Shown here one piece after another: positions 53,084 through 60,561 of a stretch of DNA of 64,000 nucleotides. The position numbers and the translations under genes are program-made. The notes under the pieces are model-generated. The model had not been told where the DNA came from, ran no database searches, and saw only the letters and a program-made list of their open reading frames with translations. Source of the DNA: UBA2377 sp964429385 (GTDB lineage Bacteria > Verrucomicrobiota > Verrucomicrobiia > Opitutales > Opitutaceae); the NCBI GenBank assembly GCA_964429385.1, contig CAYSBR010000001.1:124001-188000 (forward strand), written 5' to 3'. Positions within the stretch are counted from its first letter, which is position 1, and each line of letters opens with the position of its first letter.

Positions 53084-53803
53084 TCAGGCGATGGCGGCGG
53101 CCTGTTCGCGCACCGCGAGCAGCGCCGCGACCAGGGCGCTGCGCTGCCGCGCCGGATAACGATGCACAGGCACGGCCACACTGATCGCGGCCAGCGGCTC
53201 ACCGAGCCAGTCGAGCGGAAGCGCCACGCAGGCTACGCCGGTCACCGTCTCCTCCTCTTCCAGCGCGTAACCGCGCGCCTGCGTGGCCGCCAGCTCCTGC
53301 CCCAGCCGCGTGCGCCGCGGCCCGCGGGGTGTGGCTTTGTGCGTCAACCGCCGCCGCTGCTCCTCGGGCAGATTGGCCACGATGGCCCGGCCGAGCGCCG
53401 TGGTGTGAAAAGGATCGCGCGCCCCGGGCTTCACAATCCAGCGCAACGGCTGGCTGGTCTCCAGCACGTGCACATAGCGCACAAAGACGCCCTCCAGCAC
53501 GCCGAGATTCACCGTCTCATCGAACTGCGCCTGCAATCGCTCCATGAGCGGCCGCGCCTTGCTCCGCAGGGTCTCATCCCGCCCGTGCGCCCGCAGCGAG
53601 CCCAGCCGCTCCGGCAGCCGGTAGGCCCCGCGTTCGTCCGCCTGCGCCACATAACCGAGATCCCGCAGGCTGCGCAGGATGCGGTGCACCGTCGGCTTGG
53701 GCAGCCGGCTTTCCTCCGCCAGTTCCGCCAGCGTGAGATCGCGCCCGGCCCGGGCCAGCACCTCAAGGATGGAAAAAGCTTTGTCGAGAACCGCGATGCT
53801 CAT
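53084..53803 (-). CDS. IclR-family transcriptional regulator
   Basis: The start is ATG 53803 (MSIAVLDKAFSILEVLA), giving 239 residues; an ATG at 53830 adds 9. The winged helix-turn-helix is LTLAELAEESRLPKPTVHRILRSLRDLGYV (about residues 23-52), followed by the effector domain (ARDPFHTTALGRAIVANLP, EEETVTGVACVALPL). It overlaps no gene; the aminotransferase begins 10 bases downstream, so the three minus-strand genes form one operon. It diverges from the amidohydrolase operon with a GAAA-N6-TTTC palindrome between, and it probably controls both directions. Confidence 0.92.
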   Translation of the reverse strand: MSIAVLDKAFSILEVLARAGRDLTLAELAEESRLPKPTVHRILRSLRDLGYVAQADERGAYRLPERLGSLRAHGRDETLRSKARPLMERLQAQFDETVNLGVLEGVFVRYVHVLETSQPLRWIVKPGARDPFHTTALGRAIVANLPEEQRRRLTHKATPRGPRRTRLGQELAATQARGYALEEEETVTGVACVALPLDWLGEPLAAISVAVPVHRYPARQRSALVAALLAVREQAAAIA

Positions 53804-53833
53804 GTTTTTTGCTTTCCAATCATTCCACAATGT

Positions 53834-53847
53834 GAAACAGATGTTTC
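53834..53847. promoter_or_regulatory. Candidate IclR/KdgR-type operator
   Basis: GAAACAGATGTTTC is an inverted repeat with 5-bp arms (GAAAC/GTTTC), centred between the divergent iclR-type and amidohydrolase genes. It matches the GAAA-N6-TTTC core known for the KdgR branch of the IclR family. The site ends 18 bases before the GTG start of the amidohydrolase. Confidence 0.55.
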
Positions 53848-53865
53848 GTCAAACAAAATAGTCCC

Positions 53866-54825
53866 GTGATCATCGACTGTCACAACCACCTCGGGGTTGA
53901 CCTGTTTTTCTACCTCAACGGCTATCACCCCTACGCGCAGGATCTGCCGACGCTGGTGACCGAGGGCCGGCGGCACGGCGTGGACCGCTGGGTGGTGTTT
54001 CCAATGGTGTCGAACCTCGCCTTCGATGTGCCGGCCATGCGCGCGGGCCGGCTGACCGCGGGCGGCATCGAGCGCGTGCCCTACGCCTTTGAGAACGAGC
54101 GGATGCTGCGCGAGATCCACGAACTCTATCCCGATCTCGGCCGGCTCACCCTGCCCTTCGCCATCCTCGATCCCCTGCGCGAGCCCGCCGCCCAGCTGCA
54201 GACGTTGCGGTCGTTGCACGCCCGGTTTCCTTTTTACGGACTCAAGATCCAGGCGACCATCATCCAGTCCGATGTGAAGGCGCTGCTCGGCGTCGGTCGC
54301 GGTTTTTTGGACTTCGCCGCGGAGTTCAACCTGCCGCTCATCATCCACTCCAGCGTCGCACCGGACGACGTCTGGTCGCAGGCCCGCGACATCCTCGCCG
54401 TCGCCGAGGCCGCGCCGCATGTGCGCTTCTGCCTCGCGCATTCCTGCCGTTTCGACCGCGCCTGCCTCGACCGCGTGGCCGAGCTGCCCAACACCTGGTT
54501 CGACTGCTCCGCGCACCGCATCCACTGTGAAGGCGTGGTGGAGGGGATGGGATTTGTCGCCCCGGCGGACCGTCGCCTTCCCGCCGATTACCGTGACCCG
54601 GCCGCGGTGCTGCACGCCCTGGCGACCGCCTATCCGACGAAACTCATCTGGGGCTCCGACACGCCGTTTCAGAGCTATGTGGACAAGGATATCGCCCTGC
54701 GCAGCACCTATGAGGAGGAAACCGCCTGCCTTGAGGCCCTCCCCGCCACCGCCAAGCAGGCGGTGGCCTGCGACAACCTGCTCGCCTTGCTGCAATTGAA
54801 AGATGCCCGCCTTCTCTCTCGCTGA
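53866..54825 (+). CDS. Amidohydrolase-family protein (GTG start)
   Basis: A 319-residue metal-dependent hydrolase of the amidohydrolase-2 type. The N-terminal metal site is IIDCHNHLG (DxHxH form), LIIHSSVAPDDV and FCLAHSCRF carry further His residues, and IWGSDTPFQSY has the C-terminal Asp. The start is GTG 53866, directly after the operator candidate. Members hydrolyse lactones or decarboxylate acids (TIM-like family). It is the first gene of a seven-gene plus-strand operon; the next gene overlaps its end by 23 bases. Confidence 0.85.
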   Translation: MIIDCHNHLGVDLFFYLNGYHPYAQDLPTLVTEGRRHGVDRWVVFPMVSNLAFDVPAMRAGRLTAGGIERVPYAFENERMLREIHELYPDLGRLTLPFAILDPLREPAAQLQTLRSLHARFPFYGLKIQATIIQSDVKALLGVGRGFLDFAAEFNLPLIIHSSVAPDDVWSQARDILAVAEAAPHVRFCLAHSCRFDRACLDRVAELPNTWFDCSAHRIHCEGVVEGMGFVAPADRRLPADYRDPAAVLHALATAYPTKLIWGSDTPFQSYVDKDIALRSTYEEETACLEALPATAKQAVACDNLLALLQLKDARLLSR

Positions 54826-55549
54826 TCACGCCGCACTCGTCACCGGCTCCTCCCAAGGCATCGGCCTCGCCATCGCCCGTGGCCTCCATGAGGCCGGCGG
54901 CCGGGTCATCTTGCACGGCAAAGATCCCGCCGCTCCGAACTTCCCCGCGGCGGCACCCTATCTCACCGAGGATCTGCTCTCCCCCGAAGGGCCCGCCCGA
55001 CTCGTCGCCGGCGCCTTCGCCGCTGATCCGACGCTCGATCTGCTCGTCTGCAACGCCGGTGGCTTTTTTGACCGGCCCTTTCTGGAAATGACGCCAGAAC
55101 TCTGGACGCGCACCCTCGATCTGAACGTGCGCGCCAACTACTTCGTTGCCCAGGCTTTCGCCCGCGAACTCATCGCCCGCCGCCGGCCCGGCGCCATCCT
55201 CACGACCTGCTCGACCAATAGCTTCCAATCCGAAGCCGACTCCACCGCCTACGACACCTCGAAAGGCGCGATGGTCATGCTCACCCGTTCCCTCGCGCAT
55301 TCGCTCGCTTCGCATGGCATCCGCGTCAACGGCATCGCCCCCGGCCTCATCCGCACGCCGCTCACCGCCGCCCTCACCGCGAACACCGCGGCCCACTACG
55401 AAAAAAAGATCCTGCAGGGCCGGCTCGGCACGCCCGAGGATTGCGCCGGGGCCGCCGTCTTTCTGCTCTCGCCCGCCGCCGCCTACATCACCGGGCAGAT
55501 CCTGGTGATCGATGGCGGGTTGACCGTCGGCCAGATTGGCCGGATGTAA
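54803..55549 (+). CDS. Short-chain dehydrogenase/reductase
   Basis: A 248-residue SDR. The cofactor motif is TGSSQGIG (residues 14-21), NAG at about residue 84, catalytic Ser in CSTNSF, and Y-D-T-S-K with the catalytic Tyr and Lys near 151-155. The C-terminal segment GQILVIDGGLTVGQIGRM is typical. It overlaps the amidohydrolase by 23 bases, so the two are co-translated. It probably oxidises a hydroxyl group of the pathway intermediate. Confidence 0.9.
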   Translation: MPAFSLADHAALVTGSSQGIGLAIARGLHEAGGRVILHGKDPAAPNFPAAAPYLTEDLLSPEGPARLVAGAFAADPTLDLLVCNAGGFFDRPFLEMTPELWTRTLDLNVRANYFVAQAFARELIARRRPGAILTTCSTNSFQSEADSTAYDTSKGAMVMLTRSLAHSLASHGIRVNGIAPGLIRTPLTAALTANTAAHYEKKILQGRLGTPEDCAGAAVFLLSPAAAYITGQILVIDGGLTVGQIGRM

Positions 55550-55554
55550 CTCGC

Positions 55555-56643
55555 ATGGCCACGCTCGCCTCCCTCGCCACGCCCGCGGTGCTCATTGATC
55601 GCCTCCGGCTCGAAACCAATCTCGCCGCCATGCAGGCGGCCTGCAACGCCCACGGCGTCGAACTCCGCCCGCACATCAAGACCCACAAGATGGTCGAAGT
55701 CGCCCGCCGGCAGCTCGCCGGCGGCGCCGCCGGGCTCACCTGCGCCAAGCTCGGCGAGGCCGAGGCCCTGCTGCCCGCCGGCGCGCGCAGCGTTTTCATC
55801 GCCCATTCGCTCGTGGATCCCGCGCAGGCCCCGCGCATCGCCGCGCTCGCGGAACAGGTCCCCGACCTGCGCGTCGCCGTGACCAGCGAAGCCCATGCGA
55901 CCGCGCTCGCGGCCGTCGCCGCCAAGACCGGACGCACCCTGGCCGTCATGATGGCCGTGGATTCCGGCCTCGGCCGTGAAGGGGTGCGCGATCTCGCCGC
56001 CGCCCAACGCCTGGCCGCCCAACTCACCCGCAGCCAGCAGCTCGAGCTGCGCGGCTTCTACACCCATGAAGGGCATTTCTACAGCGTGCCGCGCGCGGAG
56101 CAGGCGGCCCGGGTGCGCGCGCTCATCGAGCAGATCGGCGCCGTGCGCGACGCCATTGATCCCGCCCTGCCTCTCTGGCCCGGCTGCAGCGTGAGCGCGC
56201 GGCACATCGTGGAACAGGCCGCCGGCCGCGTGCAGGCCGTGCGCCCCGGCGCCTACATGTTCGGCGATCTTTATCTGACGGAAGTCACCGGCGTCATGAC
56301 CATGACCGATGTCGCCGTCACCATCCTCGCCACCGTGGTGGACAAGCCCGAGCCCGGCCTCGCGCTCATTGACGCCGGCTCGAAGACCTTCGCCTCCGAC
56401 CGCACCACCGACAACGTCCACGCCCGCGCCGCCGATGGCCGCGATCTCGCCGTCGTGCGCGTCAACGAGGAGCACGGCTTCGTCCGCGGCGCCGCCACCG
56501 ATGCCCTGCGGATCGGCGAACGCGTCGCCTTCATCCCCGCCCACATCTGCCCGGTCATCAACCTCACCGATGAAGTCACTGTGACCAACGGCGACACCGT
56601 CGAGGACACCTGGCGCGTCGCCGCCCGCGGCAAAACCAGCTGA
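55555..56643 (+). CDS. D-threonine-aldolase-like PLP protein (alanine-racemase fold)
   Basis: The start is ATG 55555, five bases after the SDR stop, giving 362 residues. The N-terminal PLP barrel has LRPHIKTHK, whose Lys (about 42) should hold the cofactor. FYTHEGHFYSV and the C-terminal metal-site region IPAHICPVINLTDEV match the D-threonine aldolase / D-serine dehydratase group. Such enzymes split or dehydrate D-beta-hydroxy-alpha-amino acids. It lies in a catabolic operon with aldolase and dehydrogenases, so it may produce or use an amino-acid-like intermediate. Confidence 0.88.
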   Translation: MATLASLATPAVLIDRLRLETNLAAMQAACNAHGVELRPHIKTHKMVEVARRQLAGGAAGLTCAKLGEAEALLPAGARSVFIAHSLVDPAQAPRIAALAEQVPDLRVAVTSEAHATALAAVAAKTGRTLAVMMAVDSGLGREGVRDLAAAQRLAAQLTRSQQLELRGFYTHEGHFYSVPRAEQAARVRALIEQIGAVRDAIDPALPLWPGCSVSARHIVEQAAGRVQAVRPGAYMFGDLYLTEVTGVMTMTDVAVTILATVVDKPEPGLALIDAGSKTFASDRTTDNVHARAADGRDLAVVRVNEEHGFVRGAATDALRIGERVAFIPAHICPVINLTDEVTVTNGDTVEDTWRVAARGKTS

Positions 56644-56650
56644 TTTTTTC

Positions 56651-57715
56651 ATGTCGCTTCACCCCGTTCTCATTGTCGGCTGCGGCAGCATCGGCGAACG
56701 CCATCTGCGCTGCTTCCAGCAAAGCGGCCGCGCGCAGGTCACGGGGTGCGAGGCCGCACCCGCGCTGAGGGAGAAAATCGCCAACCACTACGGCGTGCCC
56801 GTCCACGCCGACTTTTCCGCGGCGCTGCGCGAGCCCTGCGAAGCCGTCATCATCTGCACCCCCGCCCATCTGCATGTGCCGCTCGCGCTCCAGGCTTTTG
56901 CAGCGGGGAAACACGTGCTCATCGAAAAACCCCTCTCCCACTCACTGGAGAACGTGGACGCTCTCCTGCAAGCCCACGCCGCTTCCGGCCGGCAGGCCGC
57001 CGTCGCCTACGTCTATCACGTTTTCCCCTTTCTCGCGCAGGCCCGGGAATTCCTCGCCCGGGGTGAACTCGGCCCCATCAAGCATGGGGTGCTGACCGGC
57101 GGCCAGCACTTCCCCACCTGCCGCCCGGCCCACGCCGTGCCCTATGCGCAAACCTACTACCGCGATCGCCAGACCGGTGGCGGCGCCATCCAGGACGCGG
57201 ATCTCCGCCTGGTTCCCGATCAGGGTTCCCTCNNNNNNNNNNCGCTCACCCATCTCGCCAACTGGATCGAAAGCGTCCTCGGCCCCACCGACAGTCTCCT
57301 CTGCGACTGCGCCCACCAGGTGCTCGCGGATGTCACCGTCGAGGACACGGTCAACCTGAGCGCGCGCCACGGCGATATCCTCGTCAACTACACGCTCAAC
57401 CAGTTTCAGTTTCCCAACGAAAGCGTCATCCAGTTCAACGCCGTCGCCGGCAGTGTGCGCATTGAAATCCACCGCCAGCGCTGGGGCGTCTTCCGGTCCG
57501 GCGACACTGACTGGACCTGGCACGAGGCGCCCGTGACCGGGCGCGACGCCCACTTCATCGCGCAAGCCCATGCTTTCCTCGACCAGATCGAAGGCCGGCC
57601 CGCCCGCCTCTGTTCCCTCTCCGCCGCCGTGCAGACCCTTCACTTCAACCTTGCCGCCCTCGCCTCCGCCGATGCCGGTGGCGCGCGCGTGCATTGCGCC
57701 TCGCTCCATGCCTGA
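56651..57715 (+). CDS. Gfo/Idh/MocA-family oxidoreductase, interrupted by an assembly gap
   Basis: The frame covers 354 residues, but ten N (57233-57242) lie inside it. The N-terminal Rossmann motif is VLIVGCGSIGERHL and the conserved Lys motif is EKPLSHS. At the gap GGGAIQDA is followed by eleven odd residues and four unknowns before LTHLANWIES. Removing 45 bases (57198-57242) joins GGGAIQDA directly to LTHLAN in frame, as expected in this family. The true protein is probably about 339 residues. It is part of the IclR-controlled operon and should be a NAD(P)-dependent sugar or cyclitol dehydrogenase. Confidence 0.85.
   Translation: MSLHPVLIVGCGSIGERHLRCFQQSGRAQVTGCEAAPALREKIANHYGVPVHADFSAALREPCEAVIICTPAHLHVPLALQAFAAGKHVLIEKPLSHSLENVDALLQAHAASGRQAAVAYVYHVFPFLAQAREFLARGELGPIKHGVLTGGQHFPTCRPAHAVPYAQTYYRDRQTGGGAIQDADLRLVPDQGSLXXXXLTHLANWIESVLGPTDSLLCDCAHQVLADVTVEDTVNLSARHGDILVNYTLNQFQFPNESVIQFNAVAGSVRIEIHRQRWGVFRSGDTDWTWHEAPVTGRDAHFIAQAHAFLDQIEGRPARLCSLSAAVQTLHFNLAALASADAGGARVHCASLHA
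57233..57242. other. Run of 10 N (assembly gap)
   Basis: Ten undetermined bases inside the Gfo/Idh/MocA gene; a run of exactly ten is a common default for gaps of unknown size. The adjacent sequence 57198-57232 does not fit the gene family and may be a mis-joined contig end. Confidence 0.95.
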
Positions 57716-58658
57716 CCAACCGCTGCGCCTCGCCATGCTCGGCATGATTCCGGGCAACGGCCATCCCTACTCCTGGTCGGCCATCATCAACGGCTACGAT
57801 CCCACCGCCCTCGCGCAGTGCCCCTATCCGGGCATCACCCACTACATGGGCGCCCATCCACCGGAGACTGTCGGCATCCCCGGCACGCGCGTCACCCATG
57901 TGTGGACCGACCAGCCCGACGAAGCCGCCTTGGTCGCCGCCATCGCCAAGATTCCGCACATCGTCAAAAATCCCGCGGACGTCATCGGCGAGGTTGACGC
58001 CGTGTTCATCGCGACCGACGACGGCTTCGATCACGTGCGCCGCGCACGCCCCTTCATCGAGGCCGGACTCCCGGTCTTCGTGGACAAGCCCCTCGCCACC
58101 TCCCTCGAAGACTTGCGCACCTTCATCGGCTGGCAGCGCGGCGGGGCGCGGCTCCTCTCCTCCAGTGGCCTGCGCTACGCGCCCGAGCTCGACCCGTATC
58201 TCGAAGGCTCCGGTGACCTCGGCGCACTGCGCTGGATTTCCAGCACCACCGCCAAGGCTTGGGAAAACTACGGCATCCACGCGCTCGAGCCGGTCTGCCG
58301 TCTCCTTGGTCCGGGTTTCACTTCCATTCGGCTCGAAACCGCGCCCGGTCTCGAAGTCGCTCACCTCACGCACCGGTCCGGCACTCAGGTCACCCTGCCC
58401 GTCATTTACGACGGCGGCGCCACCTTCGGCACGATCCACCTCTGCGGCGCCGCCGGTCAGGCGACGATCCGCTGCACCGACACCTACACCACCTTCCGCC
58501 GCCAGCTGGTCGCCTTCATCGACTACCTCCGCATCGGCGTTTCCGCCTACCCCTTCACCGACACCGTCGAACTCATGGCCGTGCTCATCGCCGGCCTGCG
58601 CAGCCGCGCGGAAGATTCACGCCGCGTGGAAACCACCGAAATCCTCTCTTCTCTTTAA
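57708..58658 (+). CDS. Gfo/Idh/MocA-like oxidoreductase, second copy
   Basis: Start ATG 57708, overlapping the previous stop by 8 bases, gives 316 residues; the upstream frame is a shadow. The N-terminus RLAMLGMIPGNGHPYSWSAIINGYD departs from the classical GxGxxG motif. EVDAVFIATDDG and the Lys motif VDKPLATSLEDL are clear, with GIHALEPVCRLLG in the C-terminal domain. The unusual N-terminus marks a subgroup often found paired with a normal Gfo/Idh/MocA gene. Its partner here is directly upstream, so the two may act on successive steps. Confidence 0.85.
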   Translation: MPDQPLRLAMLGMIPGNGHPYSWSAIINGYDPTALAQCPYPGITHYMGAHPPETVGIPGTRVTHVWTDQPDEAALVAAIAKIPHIVKNPADVIGEVDAVFIATDDGFDHVRRARPFIEAGLPVFVDKPLATSLEDLRTFIGWQRGGARLLSSSGLRYAPELDPYLEGSGDLGALRWISSTTAKAWENYGIHALEPVCRLLGPGFTSIRLETAPGLEVAHLTHRSGTQVTLPVIYDGGATFGTIHLCGAAGQATIRCTDTYTTFRRQLVAFIDYLRIGVSAYPFTDTVELMAVLIAGLRSRAEDSRRVETTEILSSL

Positions 58659-58660
58659 CC

Positions 58661-59476
58661 ATGAAACTCCCCTCCAGCCGGATCCTGCGACTGCTACGCG
58701 AAAATCGCTTTCCTTCCGTCCTTAAAATCAACCTCGCCGATCCCCGCGTCGCCGAGGTTGCCGGTGCCTCCGGCATCGATGCCCTCTGGCTCTGCCAGGA
58801 GCACGTGCCCAACGACTGGCTCAACCTTGAGCACATGATCCGCGCCGCGCGGATTCACGGCATCGACACCCTCGTGCGCGTCGCCAAAGGCGCTTACAGC
58901 GAATACGTGCGCCCGCTCGAAGCCGGCGCCACCGGCATCATCGTGCCGCACGTCGCCGACGCGGCCGAGGCGCGGCAGATTGTCGAGTGGACGCGCTTCC
59001 ATCCGCTCGGCAAACGCGCGCTCGACGGCGGCAACATCGACGGCCAGTTCTGCCTCATCCCGCAGGACGAATACCTCCGCCACAGCAACACCGAGCGGCT
59101 CATCGTGCTCCAGATCGAGTCGCCCGAGGCGCTGGAGCACGTCGAAGCCATCGCCGCCGTGCCCGGGTTCAACGGCCTCCTCTTCGGCCCCGGCGACTTC
59201 AGCCACCGCATCGGCCTCGCCGGCCAGATCAGTGCGCCCGAAGTCGTTGCCGCCCGTCAGCGCGTGGCGCGCGCCGCCCGCGCCCACGGCAAGTTCGCCA
59301 TGTCCGCCGGTCTCATCGCCCCCGTCGCCGACCTCGTCGCCGAAGGCCACGGCGTCTTCGGCGTCGGCGCCGATGTGATCGGAATCAACCACTACATCAC
59401 GCAACGGCTCGAACTCCTCCGCGGCCAGGTGGAGAAGCTTCCTCCGCCCGCGGCCGGCCGCTCCCTTTATGGCTGA
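58661..59476 (+). CDS. HpcH/HpaI-family aldolase
   Basis: A 271-residue class II aldolase, starting two bases after the previous stop. VLKINLADPRVAEVAGASGIDALWLCQEH, VRVAKG (substrate Arg), IIVPHVADAAEA, metal ligand Glu in QIESPEALEHV and Asp in LLFGPGDFSHRIG match 2-keto-3-deoxy-sugar-acid aldolases. The enzyme should split a 2-keto-3-deoxy or 4-hydroxy-2-oxo acid into pyruvate (or similar) and an aldehyde, probably the final carbon-cleaving step of this pathway. It overlaps the last SDR gene by 8 bases. Confidence 0.92.
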   Translation: MKLPSSRILRLLRENRFPSVLKINLADPRVAEVAGASGIDALWLCQEHVPNDWLNLEHMIRAARIHGIDTLVRVAKGAYSEYVRPLEAGATGIIVPHVADAAEARQIVEWTRFHPLGKRALDGGNIDGQFCLIPQDEYLRHSNTERLIVLQIESPEALEHVEAIAAVPGFNGLLFGPGDFSHRIGLAGQISAPEVVAARQRVARAARAHGKFAMSAGLIAPVADLVAEGHGVFGVGADVIGINHYITQRLELLRGQVEKLPPPAAGRSLYG

Positions 59477-60254
59477 TTCCCCCTTCTCCCTTCACGGCAA
59501 GGTCGTCGTCCAATTCGGCGGCACCGGCCTGCTCGGCCGCGCCCTGGTGGACGCGCTCGATGCCGCCGGCGCCACGCTGGTCATCGCCTCGCGCGATCGA
59601 GCCGCCATCGAGACCGGCCTCGCCGCCGGTCGCGCCGTCGGCCGCCCCCTGCACGCCGAGACGGTGGACATCACCGCCGAATCCTCCGTCGTCGCCCTGC
59701 GCGACCGCGTGCTCGCCACGCACGGTCGCATTGACGGTCTGGTCTTCAACGCCGTCAGCCGGCCCATGCGCCATGAACAGGACAGCGTCGCCGCGTGGGA
59801 GGAATCCATGAAGGTCAACGCCACCGGTCTGTTCCTCACCCTCCGCACCTTTGCCGACGCCATGGCCGCGCAACCCACCGGCGGCAGCATCGTCAACATC
59901 GCCTCCATTCAAGGCATGGTCGGCGCGAATCCCTCGCTCTACGAAGGCACCTCCCTCGGCACCGTGCCGGACTACTTTTTCCACAAAGGCGGCATGATCA
60001 ACCTCACCCGCCACTACGCCTCGCTCTACGGCGCCCGAAAAGTGCGGGTCAACGTCGTCTCCCCCGGCGGCATCTACAACCCCGCCAAACCACAACCCGA
60101 ACCCTTCCTCGGCCGCTACAACCAGATGACCATGCTCGGCCGCATGGCCGACGCCCCGGAAATCGGCGGCGCCGTCGTCTTCCTCCTCAGCGACGCCGCC
60201 ACCTACATCACCGCCACCAACCTCCCCGTGGACGGCGGCTACACGGCGAAGTGA
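59469..60254 (+). CDS. Short-chain dehydrogenase/reductase, last gene of catabolic operon
   Basis: A 261-residue SDR. The cofactor motif FGGTGLLGRALVDAL is a variant of TGxxxGIG. The catalytic Ser lies in NIASIQGMVG, and Tyr/Lys in PDYFFHKGG (Y-x3-K). The C-terminus TNLPVDGGYTAK is typical. The start overlaps the aldolase gene by 8 bases. The sequence differs enough from the first SDR in the operon that the two probably act on different intermediates. Confidence 0.88.
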   Translation: MADSPFSLHGKVVVQFGGTGLLGRALVDALDAAGATLVIASRDRAAIETGLAAGRAVGRPLHAETVDITAESSVVALRDRVLATHGRIDGLVFNAVSRPMRHEQDSVAAWEESMKVNATGLFLTLRTFADAMAAQPTGGSIVNIASIQGMVGANPSLYEGTSLGTVPDYFFHKGGMINLTRHYASLYGARKVRVNVVSPGGIYNPAKPQPEPFLGRYNQMTMLGRMADAPEIGGAVVFLLSDAATYITATNLPVDGGYTAK

Positions 60255-60451
60255 GGCAGGATAGCCTCCAGTCCCGCCTCATCCGCTCCGCCGTCGAGTC
60301 CATCACCGCGACCTTCCAGCAAAAACTCGCCTCCGGTCTGCAACACAGCCGCCAGTTCATCCTCCCGGTCGCCGAAGAACAGCCACACGACAACGAAACC
60401 GAATTCGAACTCGTCACTTGGCTGGTGCTGCACGCCAGCCCACCTGCATAA
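60254..60451 (+). pseudogene. Gene remnant downstream of catabolic operon
   Basis: Immediately after the SDR stop, an open frame reads RQDSLQSRLIRSAVESITATF...PHDNETEFELVTWLVLHASPPA to a stop at 60449-60451. The codons favour G/C at third positions and the composition looks like real protein, but no start codon opens it and the family is not recognised. It is best read as the 3' end of a lost gene, possibly left by an insertion or deletion at the border of the accessory island. Confidence 0.4.
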
Positions 60452-60561
60452 GCAATCGTCCGATATTCCACCCATCCAGATTTCTCAAGAATATGAAAAT
60501 CAGCAAGTAATAGACTCATATTGCATTAGGTAAAAATTTTTACCTTAATTAGTCTATCATC
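60452..60561 (+). promoter_or_regulatory. AT-rich promoter region of the ATPase gene
   Basis: About 110 bases of strikingly AT-rich DNA lie before the ATPase gene, unlike all flanking sequence. An 18-bp perfect palindrome (60528-60545) is nested within an inverted pair ATAGACT...AGTCTAT (60510-60516 and 60551-60557). The whole could form a cruciform or be an operator. The ATPase ATG (60562) follows directly. Confidence 0.5.
60528..60545. repeat. 18-bp perfect palindrome upstream of ATPase gene
   Basis: AGGTAAAAATTTTTACCT reads the same on both strands. It lies 16 bases before the ATPase start codon. A partly matching inverted pair (ATAGACT/AGTCTAT) flanks it. Confidence 0.85.
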
